Of a stretch of 64,000 nucleotides of DNA, positions 44,560 through 53,742 are shown in pieces. The notes below the pieces were generated by a model, which was not told the DNA's origin, searched no databases, and saw only the letters and a program-made list of their open reading frames with translations. Within the stretch, counting starts at the first letter, position 1; each line of letters opens with the position of its first letter. Both the position numbers and the translations under genes were made by a program. Origin of the DNA: Treponema sp. (GTDB lineage: Bacteria; Spirochaetota; Spirochaetia; Treponematales; Treponemataceae); assembly GCA_016294035.1 (NCBI GenBank), contig JAEDCT010000008.1:1-64000 (forward strand), written 5' to 3'.

Positions 44560-45717
44560 TTGTCAGAGGCAGTTGATATTTTAAAACAATACAATCAATC
44601 TCAAGCTCTTGAGCAGCAAAACATTCTTAAAACTGTTGATTCCCTTCGCAAGGAAAACAAAGAACTTAAGCGTATTGTTAAGGACATTTCAGAACTAATT
44701 ACTCTCACTTCTTTCGAGGCAATGATTGAATATATCATTTCTAAATTCCTCGATCACTTTATTCCTGAAAATTTATTTATTCTCATAAAACCGCCAAGAA
44801 AAAGAAATTTCCGTCAATACTATTACAAACGCCTTATTCTTCAGGATTCCTACTTTGACGAAAGTGATTATGTGTATTTGAAGGATTCTCTTGATGACAT
44901 TTCCAATGAAAATTCAATCATATTCATGTCTGATTTTGATATGCTTTATGGAAAGGATTTGTTCCCCGCACAATTGAAAAAACTAAATCCGGAAATCATT
45001 ATTCCTCTTTCTGCCATTGGTGGAGCTTTTGGTTTTGTTCTTATCAGCAAAAAAATTACTGGTGAATCTTATTCTCCAATTGAATTGAATTACATGAAAA
45101 GACTTTTCTCTGTTTTTTCTGTTGTTCTCCAAAATGGACTTCACTACGAAACTTCTATCAAGGACCCAAAAACAGGATTATTTACAAGCGATTATTTTTT
45201 CACCCGCCTAAAGGAATGCATATCAACTACTCAAAGATACAAAGTTTCTTCAGGTATGCTGATGCTGGATATTGATTTCTTCAAGAAATTCAATGATACA
45301 TACGGACACTTAGTTGGAGATAAAGTTCTCATTGAAATTGCAAAAGTTCTTCAAGCTTCTGTTCGCAGCGAAGATTGTGTTGCAAGATTCGGTGGTGAGG
45401 AGTTTTCAATCATACTAAACCAATGTACCTCAAATTCAATATTTACGGTTGCAGAAAGAATCCGAAAAAATATTGAAAAAATTTCACTGTTTGAAAAGGG
45501 TGAGGAACTAAAAATAACAGTCAGTATTGGTGGATGCCTTATAGAAGCTATAAATTTCCTTACACCAAAATATATCGTAAAAAAAGCAGACCAGGCTCTT
45601 TACGAGTCAAAACATAACGGACGAAACAGAAGTACAATTCTCAAAATGGGTCTTTTAGATCTTGCTTCACTTAAAAAAGACCTAAAAGATAATCCATCTG
45701 ATGAAGATGATGAGTAA
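44560..45717 (+). CDS. GGDEF-domain diguanylate cyclase
   Basis: About 385 residues. An N-terminal coiled-coil stretch (about 1-45), a GAF-like middle domain (45-195) and a GGDEF domain (about 210-365) with intact active site RFGGEEFSI and metal/nucleotide residues in LDIDFFKKFNDTYGH. No membrane segment, so it is a cytoplasmic cyclic-di-GMP synthase whose input is sensed by the GAF-like domain. I chose the TTG at 44560 because AGGAG lies six bases before it; a GTG three bases earlier is less well spaced. Convergent to the pyrimidine gene. Confidence 0.88.
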   Translation: MSEAVDILKQYNQSQALEQQNILKTVDSLRKENKELKRIVKDISELITLTSFEAMIEYIISKFLDHFIPENLFILIKPPRKRNFRQYYYKRLILQDSYFDESDYVYLKDSLDDISNENSIIFMSDFDMLYGKDLFPAQLKKLNPEIIIPLSAIGGAFGFVLISKKITGESYSPIELNYMKRLFSVFSVVLQNGLHYETSIKDPKTGLFTSDYFFTRLKECISTTQRYKVSSGMLMLDIDFFKKFNDTYGHLVGDKVLIEIAKVLQASVRSEDCVARFGGEEFSIILNQCTSNSIFTVAERIRKNIEKISLFEKGEELKITVSIGGCLIEAINFLTPKYIVKKADQALYESKHNGRNRSTILKMGLLDLASLKKDLKDNPSDEDDE

Positions 45718-45721
45718 AACC

Positions 45722-47506
45722 TTATTTAAGGGCAATTCCCTTAAAATCATCAATCTTAGTGTATCCCTTTCTCTTCATAAATTCTCTTAATCCATCTATT
45801 ACTTCAATCATTGTATTTGGATTACTGAATGTAGAAGTTCCAACCTGAACGGCAGATGCACCAACCATAATAAATTCAACTGCATCCTGCCACTTACTTA
45901 TTCCTCCTAATCCTACAACTGGAACTCTTTCATTTTCAGGAAGCTTATTGATTGCCTGACATACATCATAAACCATTCTAAGTGCAATAGGTTTTACTGC
46001 AGGACCACAAAGACCAGCCTTAACATTATTAAAAAATGGTTTTCCCTTTTCTATGTCAATTGCTATTGCCTGAATTGTATTAATCAAGCTTAAAGCATCT
46101 GCACCTGCTTTTATACAAGCCAAGGCTACTCCAACCAAATCTGGTGCATTAGGTGACAGTTTAACCATAAGAGGCTTATCTGTAACCTTTCTTACAGCAC
46201 TTACACATTCAAAGGCTGCCTCCGGATTAATTCCCCAGGCCATTCCACCTGCCTTAACATTTGGACAGCTTATATTAAGCTCAATCATAGGTACAGATGT
46301 TTCATTCAGCAAACTGGCACCCTTTACATAAGAATCCAGATCATGACCTGCCAGATTTGCAATAGTAACTGGCTCCAGCTTCATCATTTCCTGCAATTCA
46401 TTTTCAATAAAATGAGGTACACCTGGATTTTCAAGACCAATTGAATTAATGTCACCTGATGAAACTTCTATGATTCTTTCACCGTCATTTCCAGCTTTTG
46501 GTTCAAGAGTAAGACCTTTAGAAGAAATTCCTCCAATTTTATTAACATCAAAAAATCCCCGGTAATTCTGACCAAAACCAAAGGTGCCAGAAGCAGCAAT
46601 AACAGGATTCTTAAATTTTACTCCTTTAATGGTGACAGACAAATCCGGTTCACTAACTATCTGTACCTGTTTTCTAGGTGTACCCTTTTCAAATTCTATT
46701 ATTGAAGAATCAAATATTGGTCCATCCTTACATACACGCTTATTTCCATCTTTTGTTTTAATTGTACATCCCAGACAAGCACCAACTGCACACAACATTC
46801 TTTTTTCAAGACTCAAATAGCATTTTACTCCAGCTTCTTCTGCTATGTCTTTTATATATGAAAGCATTGGAGTTGGTCCACATGCAAAAATACAACTGTA
46901 CCCTTTTTCTTTAATTTTTTCAGGGGTCAGAGCAGCAGTTATCATTCCGTGAATTCCAACTGAACCATCATCTGTTGTAATAATAAGTTCCCTTGCATCA
47001 ACATTTTCCAGACCATAGGAGCCAGATTTGAAACTTCCATAGAAATCATAAGATTTATTTTTAAGAGTAGAAGCAAAATTCGCAACTGGAGCAACACCAA
47101 TTCCGCCTCCACAAATACAGATTTTATTTTCATCCACATTTTCAGGAATTTTCCAGTAATTTCCCAAAGGTCCAATTAACTTTACATCTGTACCCACTGC
47201 ACTTTTGCTTAATTCTTCTGTACCCTTTCCTTTCAAAAGAATCATAAACTGTACCTTTTGTTTAAGACCCTCCCTTTCACTATGATAAACACTGATGGGC
47301 CTTCCAAACTGTACCCCTGAATTTTCACTTTGAATCAAATAAAATTGACCAGCTTTAGGTGACAGCTGTTGTTTTCTTTCATGAAAAAATTCCACTTCAA
47401 GAAGAAATACATTATTCTGTCCCTTTACATATTCATTTTTAATAATTTTTGCATTTCCATTAAACAACAAAGGCATCTGATTTTCATCAATTTCTGCAAT
47501 ATCCAT
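45722..47506 (-). CDS. pyrD: Dihydroorotate dehydrogenase, PyrK-PyrD fusion
   Basis: 594 residues joining two normally separate subunits of the NAD-dependent (class 1B) enzyme. Residues about 1-280 are PyrK: an FAD domain (FGRPISVY), NAD domain (CGGGIGVAPVA) and a [2Fe-2S] site at Cys239, 244, 247 and 259. Residues 290-594 are PyrD with FMN-binding segments and the catalytic cysteine in ELNISCPN (414). It oxidises dihydroorotate to orotate in pyrimidine synthesis. The usual gene order is pyrK-pyrD; the fusion keeps that order. GAGG precedes the ATG, 13 bases after recF. Confidence 0.92.
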   Translation of the reverse strand: MDIAEIDENQMPLLFNGNAKIIKNEYVKGQNNVFLLEVEFFHERKQQLSPKAGQFYLIQSENSGVQFGRPISVYHSEREGLKQKVQFMILLKGKGTEELSKSAVGTDVKLIGPLGNYWKIPENVDENKICICGGGIGVAPVANFASTLKNKSYDFYGSFKSGSYGLENVDARELIITTDDGSVGIHGMITAALTPEKIKEKGYSCIFACGPTPMLSYIKDIAEEAGVKCYLSLEKRMLCAVGACLGCTIKTKDGNKRVCKDGPIFDSSIIEFEKGTPRKQVQIVSEPDLSVTIKGVKFKNPVIAASGTFGFGQNYRGFFDVNKIGGISSKGLTLEPKAGNDGERIIEVSSGDINSIGLENPGVPHFIENELQEMMKLEPVTIANLAGHDLDSYVKGASLLNETSVPMIELNISCPNVKAGGMAWGINPEAAFECVSAVRKVTDKPLMVKLSPNAPDLVGVALACIKAGADALSLINTIQAIAIDIEKGKPFFNNVKAGLCGPAVKPIALRMVYDVCQAINKLPENERVPVVGLGGISKWQDAVEFIMVGASAVQVGTSTFSNPNTMIEVIDGLREFMKRKGYTKIDDFKGIALK

Positions 47507-47519
47507 TTTATCTACCTCT

Positions 47520-48638
47520 TTATTTTGTTAGATTCCATTTTCCATTTTCTATCTTAAAGATTTTAGTATCCTTTTTCTTATAGTTTTCGTATGGTTCTCC
47601 AGGTAAAAATGTACAAAACAGCTGGTCATAATCAGGAAGAACACATGTAAATTTTCTTCTTTTCTCGGGATCCAGTTCAAGCATCACGTCATCCATAAGC
47701 AAAACCGGCTTTTTTCCTGTCACCTGCTTGTAATAAACAGCCTGAGCGGTTCTTAATATCAGTGCAATCAATCTTCTTTGCCCAGTAGATGCAGTTGGAA
47801 TAAAAGGCTCACTTTTTCTTTCAAATAATATTCTATCTCTATGAGGACCACTCATTGTTGTGCACATTATTTTTTCTGCTTCTCTTGATAAAAAAAGTTT
47901 TTCCATTACTTTTTCCATAGAAGGAACATTCAAATCTCCAAATGTAGAATCATCATCATCAGATTCTTTTTTCCAGGAAGGATTATATCTTATTTTTACT
48001 CCTTCAATTCCTGTTACTTCTTCGTATATATTTCCGAATATCTGATTGAATTTAAAAACTGCATCCTTTCTTTTCTTTTGAATTTCCAGTCCGCTCATTA
48101 CCAGCTGAGTATCATAAACTTCAAGCAAATTATAATTTTTCTCTTTCAGACAATTATTTCTGCTTTTCAGGATTTTTTTATATTTTCTGATAAGATCAAT
48201 GTACATTACATCATACATACTTAATGACTGATCCAGAAAAAACCTGCGGCGTTCAGGTTCACCCACTGCAAAATCAAGATCATCATGATTATAAAGCACA
48301 CAGGGCATGGTATTTATCAATTCTTTTCTGTCTTGAATATATTTACCATCTTTTTCAATTTTCTTTGATTTAGGCTTAATTTGAAGGGCTGTAGTATGAA
48401 TTGATCCGTTTTCTTCCCTGAACATGGATCTTACACTCATTTCTGACTCATTTTTTTTTACTATTTCAGATTCAACATGAGTTCTGAATGAATTTCCATA
48501 AGAAGAATAATACAATGCTTCCAGAAGATTACTTTTACCCTGTCCATTTTGTCCAACAAAAAAAACCTCTTTTGCAGACAAATCAATAGACGAGTTTTCA
48601 AGATTTCTAAAATTATATAGCTGTAATGAAAGAAACAT
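47520..48638 (-). CDS. recF: DNA replication and repair protein RecF
   Basis: SMC-like ATPase of 372 residues that acts at replication gaps with RecO and RecR. Walker A is FVGQNGQGKSNLLEALYY, the signature lies in ASTGQRRLIALILRTAQ, and Walker B is KPVLLMDDVMLELDPEKR. Starts 2 bases after the dnaN stop and is followed closely by the pyrimidine gene, so dnaN-recF-pyrKD form an operon. The N-terminus begins MFLSLQLYNFRNLE, as usual. Confidence 0.95.
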   Translation of the reverse strand: MFLSLQLYNFRNLENSSIDLSAKEVFFVGQNGQGKSNLLEALYYSSYGNSFRTHVESEIVKKNESEMSVRSMFREENGSIHTTALQIKPKSKKIEKDGKYIQDRKELINTMPCVLYNHDDLDFAVGEPERRRFFLDQSLSMYDVMYIDLIRKYKKILKSRNNCLKEKNYNLLEVYDTQLVMSGLEIQKKRKDAVFKFNQIFGNIYEEVTGIEGVKIRYNPSWKKESDDDDSTFGDLNVPSMEKVMEKLFLSREAEKIMCTTMSGPHRDRILFERKSEPFIPTASTGQRRLIALILRTAQAVYYKQVTGKKPVLLMDDVMLELDPEKRRKFTCVLPDYDQLFCTFLPGEPYENYKKKDTKIFKIENGKWNLTK

Positions 48639-48640
48639 CC

Positions 48641-49771
48641 TTAGTTGTCAGACTTTGACATTGGCATGATAATGTGGAAATAATCAGCTGCAGGTTCTGG
48701 TCTCATAGTAACAGCCTTCATTTCTTCCGTAAACTCAAAAGTAATGCGTTCACTATCAATAACCTTTAATGGTTCATCTATATAGCGGAAATTCAATGCT
48801 ATTGTACAAGATTCACCAGCATACTGACATGGAATTTCTTCATCAGCACTACCAAGATCTGATTCCTGAGAGGTAATCTTGAGAATTCCATCCATAACTG
48901 TGAAATAAATTCTTCCAACTCTCTTATCAACCATCTGAGAAACACGCTTAAGTGCTTCAACAAGATCAGATTTCTGAATCTGAAATGCATGTGCCTGATT
49001 TTCAGGAATTACTCTTTCATAATTAGGAAACTGTCCATCAAGAAGAACTGCACCAAACTTATAGTTTCCAAACTTGAAGAAAATCATCTTGTCAACAACA
49101 GCAACAAATAGATTTCCTTCTTCTGGAGCATGCTTTAGAAGAATATTAAGAATTTTTGGATGTACAATGGCTGATGGAAAATCACTTATTCCTGCAAGAA
49201 TAGATTTTGAAATAAAACTCAGGCGTCTTCCATCTGTTGCAACAAGATTAAGATTATCGCCCTTCTTTTCAAAGAATACTCCATCCATAAAATAACGTGT
49301 CTGATCTTCACTTACAGCAAATGAAGTCTGAGAAATCATTTCCTTGAGATCTTTTGAAGATACTTCAAAATAAGGTACATTGTCAGCAGAATAGAATTCA
49401 GGAAATTTTTCCTGGCTCATGCTCTTCATTTTGAAATTAACCCTTTTATTTACAGGAGTAATTACTACATTAATAGGCTGATCATCACCTTCTTTATATT
49501 CCTGCTTGAATTCAATTTCTCCAGAAGGACATGTATTAAGAATGCTCAAGAATTTATCACAGTAAATTGTTGTGCTTCCTTCTTCACTTACCTGAACAGG
49601 AACTTCAGTTTCAAAATTTACTTTAAGATCAGTTGCTTTAATTGAAAGTCTATTTTCATGAGCATTTATCAAAATATTAGAAAGAATAGAGCTGGTATTT
49701 TTTGTAGAAATAATTTCCTGAGCAATTGAAATCTCTCTAATCATGGCATCTTTATCAAAAGTAAATTTCAT
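48641..49771 (-). CDS. dnaN: DNA polymerase III beta subunit (sliding clamp)
   Basis: Ring-shaped processivity clamp, 376 residues, with three clamp domains. Typical segments are SILSNILINAHENRLSIKAT, VATDGRRLSFISK and the C-terminal MRPEPAADYFHIIMPM, where the hydrophobic end forms part of the partner-binding pocket. It lies downstream of dnaA on the same strand, separated by a 322-base AT-rich region with DnaA boxes. AGGAG lies upstream of the ATG. Confidence 0.96.
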   Translation of the reverse strand: MKFTFDKDAMIREISIAQEIISTKNTSSILSNILINAHENRLSIKATDLKVNFETEVPVQVSEEGSTTIYCDKFLSILNTCPSGEIEFKQEYKEGDDQPINVVITPVNKRVNFKMKSMSQEKFPEFYSADNVPYFEVSSKDLKEMISQTSFAVSEDQTRYFMDGVFFEKKGDNLNLVATDGRRLSFISKSILAGISDFPSAIVHPKILNILLKHAPEEGNLFVAVVDKMIFFKFGNYKFGAVLLDGQFPNYERVIPENQAHAFQIQKSDLVEALKRVSQMVDKRVGRIYFTVMDGILKITSQESDLGSADEEIPCQYAGESCTIALNFRYIDEPLKVIDSERITFEFTEEMKAVTMRPEPAADYFHIIMPMSKSDN

Positions 49772-50093
49772 GATGACTCCTATTAATAATTTTTATTTAA
49801 AATTAAAAACTATATTTTTTTCATATTAATATAATTTTTGATTTTTGTATAGTATTTTAAAAGTCAGTGAATATTTATGCAAAATAAATAAATTTTTATT
49901 CACAAATATTAAATTTATTAAATTTATAAATTTTAGTAATAGTAATAATAGGGGCTGTGAATTTGTGGAAAACCCTTAGAAATCCTTATTTATGGGCAAG
50001 TTTAAAGTGGAAAACTTTATAATTTTAAACACATTTTATCCACATTTCCACAGCAGTATATATTATTAACAAGTTATCCACAGATTATAAACA
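49772..50093. other. Candidate oriC between dnaA and dnaN
   Basis: A 322-base gene-free stretch. It has two perfect DnaA boxes TTATCCACA at 50036-50044 and 50074-50082, a near-match ATTTCCACA at 50044-50052 and inverted near-matches TGTGGAAAA at 49964-49972 and AGTGGAAAA around 50006. The part 49795-49950 is nearly all A and T, a good candidate for duplex unwinding. The dnaA-dnaN intergenic position fits many bacteria. Whether replication starts here was not tested. Confidence 0.7.
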
Positions 50094-51533
50094 TCATATC
50101 CTTTTATATTCTTTTGATTCTCTTATAAGCAATTCAATTGTTGAGTTAAGTGAAGAATCTGTTTTGAGCAGGTCTTCAATTTTTTCATAACTGTGCATGA
50201 TTGTTGTATGGTCTCTTCCACCAAATTCATTTCCTATTTCTGGAAAAGAATATTCAGTCAGCTTTCTTGAAATGTAGACTGCAATTTGTCTTGGAAAAAC
50301 AAATTTTTTGTTTCTTTTTTCTGATTTTATGTCGCTGAGAGAAATATTGTAATGGCTAGCAACAACTTTCTGGATATCATCAATCGTTACGTTTGAGTCA
50401 TAAATTTGATTAAGACTGTCTGAAAGTTTTTTCTTTGCAACATCAATAGTCAGTGGCTTTTGAAGAAGCTCTGAATAGTTGATCATTGTATTAAGACATG
50501 ATTCCAGTTCACGAACATTTGAATGAACATTTCTTGCAATATAGTCAATTACATCATCAGGTATTTTTTTACCTTTGAGTTCCATTTTCTTTAAAAGAAT
50601 AGCCTTTCTTGTTTCGTATGAAGGTGGTTGAAGATCTATTGGAGTTCCCAGTTTGAATCTGGACATGAGCCTTTCTTCAATTCCTTTTAGTTCAGAAAGA
50701 GGTCTATCGCAGGTAAATACAATTTGTGCTTTTTTGTTATATAAGGCTTCAAATGTATAAAAAAGTTCTTCCTGTGTGCTGTCTTTACCCAGAAGAAAGT
50801 GAATGTCATCAAGTAGAAGAACATCTACATTTCTGTACTTTTTCTTGAATTTATCAGTACTTTTTTCCCTGATGGAATGAGTAAATTCATTGATGAAATT
50901 TTCTGTTGTGAGATAGATTATTTTTAAGTTTTCTTTTCCTTCAGGAGGATTTTCAAAAATATAGTTTCCAATTGACTGCATTAAATGAGTTTTTCCAAGT
51001 CCAGTTCCTCCATAAAGAAGAAGAGGGCTGTATCCATGTCCTGGATTTTTAGCAGCAGCAAGTGAAACACTATATGCAAAATCAGAATTGTCACCTATAA
51101 CAAAGTTTTCAAATCTCAAATCACTGTTTAATTGAGGATGTGTTTGTTTTTTGGGTACAGATTCTTCATGTTTTATGGTGTCAGATGATATTGATTTATC
51201 TGTTTTATCTTCCTGATTTGATGAATTTATGGGTACATATAATGTAGTTTCCTTCTTTTTAACAACATAATTTATGGTGACAGTCATTCCCAGCAATTCT
51301 TCAATTTTAGACTGTATGGCACTAATGTATCCTTTTGTTATCATGCTGTTCCACATGAAATCTGAAGGAACAGATACAGTTATCTGAGGAATTGAATTAT
51401 CTGAAATGGAATCTTCCACATAAGACATGTTGAACCAGAGATTGAATTCATTTTCATGTCCATTTGCTTTGTATTCTTCTTTTAATAAGTTGTAGGCTTC
51501 ATCCCAAAAGCCGCGGAAATTTTCTTCACCCAT
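50094..51533 (-). CDS. dnaA: Chromosomal replication initiator DnaA
   Basis: About 479 residues. N-terminal domain I (FRGFWDEAYNLLKEEY), a variable linker, AAA+ domain III with Walker A GGTGLGKT (about 175-182) and Walker B VLLLDDIHFL, and domain IV with the DNA-binding motif GGRDHTTIMHSYEKI. I chose the ATG at 51533: it matches the length of domain I in relatives and a perfect-spacing promoter lies directly upstream. No Shine-Dalgarno is visible, so the mRNA is probably leaderless. The frame runs 27 codons further upstream without support. Confidence 0.94.
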   Translation of the reverse strand: MGEENFRGFWDEAYNLLKEEYKANGHENEFNLWFNMSYVEDSISDNSIPQITVSVPSDFMWNSMITKGYISAIQSKIEELLGMTVTINYVVKKKETTLYVPINSSNQEDKTDKSISSDTIKHEESVPKKQTHPQLNSDLRFENFVIGDNSDFAYSVSLAAAKNPGHGYSPLLLYGGTGLGKTHLMQSIGNYIFENPPEGKENLKIIYLTTENFINEFTHSIREKSTDKFKKKYRNVDVLLLDDIHFLLGKDSTQEELFYTFEALYNKKAQIVFTCDRPLSELKGIEERLMSRFKLGTPIDLQPPSYETRKAILLKKMELKGKKIPDDVIDYIARNVHSNVRELESCLNTMINYSELLQKPLTIDVAKKKLSDSLNQIYDSNVTIDDIQKVVASHYNISLSDIKSEKRNKKFVFPRQIAVYISRKLTEYSFPEIGNEFGGRDHTTIMHSYEKIEDLLKTDSSLNSTIELLIRESKEYKRI

Positions 51534-51543
51534 AGGACTTTTA

Positions 51544-51572
51544 AATATAATGATTATTTTATTATTTGACAA
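51544..51572 (-). promoter_or_regulatory. Promoter of dnaA (leaderless)
   Basis: Minus strand: -35 TTGTCA (51572-51567), 17-base spacer, -10 TATATT (51549-51544). The ATG starts 11 bases after the -10 box, leaving a leader of about three bases. Confidence 0.65.
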
Positions 51573-51726
51573 CTTCAACAGGGGAACGTCAATTCTATAT
51601 TTTAATAAATTCAATGAATCAATAGTTTTATTTTATTAGTATAAATAAGAGTGTTTAATTGAAAAATTTGTTAAAAATTGATATACTTTCTTCCTATTAA
51701 ATTAATATTATTTTAAGAGGAAATAT

Positions 51727-53721
51727 ATGTCTGACGAATATGGAGCAAGTAGTATTCAGGTATTGAAAGGTCTTGAAGCTGTAAGAAAAAGACCTGGTAT
51801 GTATATTGGATCTACTGGGCCAAATGGACTTCATCACCTTGTATACGAAGTTGTTGATAACAGTATTGATGAAGCAATGGCTGGATATTGTAAGAATATT
51901 ACTGTTGCTTTGGAAAAAGATGACATTTGTCGAATTGAAGATGATGGACGTGGTATTCCTATTGATATTCACCCTACAGAAAAGGTGAGTGCTCTTGAGC
52001 TTGTTCTTACCCGTCTTCATGCCGGTGGTAAATTTGATAAGTCAAATTACAAGGTTTCCGGCGGTTTGCATGGTGTAGGTGTTTCCTGTGTAAATGCTCT
52101 TTCTGTGTGGATGGAAGCTTTTGTTAACAGGGAAGGAAAATCATATACTCAGCGTTATGAAAAAGGTGTTCCTAAGACAAAAGTAGAGTGTATTGGTGAA
52201 ACTGATCTTCATGGTACAACAATTCGCTGGAAAAGTGATCCTACTATTTTCCAGGAAACTGTTACTTATGATTTTGATGTTCTTCTTTCCCGTCTTCGTG
52301 AACTTGCTTTCCTTAATCCTGGAATTCAAATTACTTTCCGCGATGAAAGATTGGAAAATCCTAAGGAAATCGTTCTTAAATTTGAAGGCGGTATAAACGA
52401 ATATACTAAATACCTTAATAATGATCTTAAAGCCAGAAAAAAGGCTGACAAAATTGTTCCTGATGAACCAATTTACATTACTGGTGAACAGAATGATGTT
52501 ATTGTAGAAGTTTCATTACAGTATAATGATGGATATGAAGAAAGCATTTATTCCTATGTGAATGACATTAATACACGTGAAGGTGGAACTCATCTTGATG
52601 GTTTTAAGAATGCACTTACATTTGTAATGAACAAGGCTTTGGATAACAATGAAAAGCTTTTTAAGAAGCTCAATCCAAAGGTTGACAGAAACAAAAAGCC
52701 AAGTGATGCAGACAAGAAAAAGGAAATAAAAATTGAACGTCTTACAGGTGATGATGTTCGTACAGGTATTGCCGCAGTAATTTCAGTAAAAGTTCCTGAG
52801 CCTCAGTTTGAAGGTCAAACAAAACAGAAACTTGGAAATACAGAAGTCCGATCAATTGTATATTCTCTTACAACAGAAAAACTTACTCTCTGGTTTGAAC
52901 AGAATCCTCAAATCTGTAATTCTATTCTTGAAAAGGCAGTTAACGAGGCTTTAGGTAGAATCAAGGCACGCAAGGCGATTGAAACAAACCGCAAGACTGG
53001 AATGGATTCCTTTGGCCTTCCAGGAAAACTTGCAGACTGTTCTTCAAATAAACCAGAAGAATGTGAAGTCTACATAGTCGAAGGAGATTCTGCCGGAGGT
53101 TCTGCAAAGCAGGGTAGAAATCCAAAGACACAGGCTATTCTTCCTTTGTGGGGTAAAATGCTCAACGTTGAAAAAGTTGATCCTTCAAAGGTAATGAACA
53201 ATGAAAAACTCTGGCCTGTTATTGCTTCTTTAGGAACTGGAATTGGAAAGGACTTTAACATCGAAAAACTCCGCTACCACAAGATAATCATCATGGCCGA
53301 TGCCGATGTGGACGGTGCACATATTTCAACTTTGCTTATGACTTTCTTCTTCCGATTTATGCCTCAACTTATTGAAAAAGGTTATGTCTACATTGCCATG
53401 CCTCCTCTTTATAGAGTTGAATACAAAAAACAGAAGTACAAGAAATTTGTTTTCAGTGATGAAGAGAGAGATCAGGCTCTGGAAGAACTTGGAGAAAACC
53501 GCGACAAGGCCGAAGTTCAACGTTACAAAGGTCTTGGTGAAATGGAATGGCAGGAACTTAAGGAAACAACCATGGCTCCTGAAAACCGAAAGATGAAACA
53601 GGTAAAGATTACAGATGCCCAGATGGCAGACCAGATTTTCTCAATCCTTATGGGTGATGATGTTGATCCACGACGCAAATTCATCGAAGAAAATGCTGAA
53701 TATGCAACACTGGATGTTTAA
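51727..53721 (+). CDS. gyrB: DNA gyrase subunit B
   Basis: ATPase subunit of gyrase, 664 residues. The GHKL ATPase (VVDNSIDEAMAG, LHGVGVSCVNALS) is followed by a transducer and a TOPRIM domain (EGDSAGGSAKQGRN, DADVDGAHI). AAGAGGAAA precedes the ATG. Divergent from dnaA with about 190 bases between the start codons, and gyrA follows after 21 bases, giving a gyrB-gyrA operon next to the replication genes. Confidence 0.97.
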   Translation: MSDEYGASSIQVLKGLEAVRKRPGMYIGSTGPNGLHHLVYEVVDNSIDEAMAGYCKNITVALEKDDICRIEDDGRGIPIDIHPTEKVSALELVLTRLHAGGKFDKSNYKVSGGLHGVGVSCVNALSVWMEAFVNREGKSYTQRYEKGVPKTKVECIGETDLHGTTIRWKSDPTIFQETVTYDFDVLLSRLRELAFLNPGIQITFRDERLENPKEIVLKFEGGINEYTKYLNNDLKARKKADKIVPDEPIYITGEQNDVIVEVSLQYNDGYEESIYSYVNDINTREGGTHLDGFKNALTFVMNKALDNNEKLFKKLNPKVDRNKKPSDADKKKEIKIERLTGDDVRTGIAAVISVKVPEPQFEGQTKQKLGNTEVRSIVYSLTTEKLTLWFEQNPQICNSILEKAVNEALGRIKARKAIETNRKTGMDSFGLPGKLADCSSNKPEECEVYIVEGDSAGGSAKQGRNPKTQAILPLWGKMLNVEKVDPSKVMNNEKLWPVIASLGTGIGKDFNIEKLRYHKIIIMADADVDGAHISTLLMTFFFRFMPQLIEKGYVYIAMPPLYRVEYKKQKYKKFVFSDEERDQALEELGENRDKAEVQRYKGLGEMEWQELKETTMAPENRKMKQVKITDAQMADQIFSILMGDDVDPRRKFIEENAEYATLDV

Positions 53722-53742
53722 TGTTAATGACAGGAAACTAAA

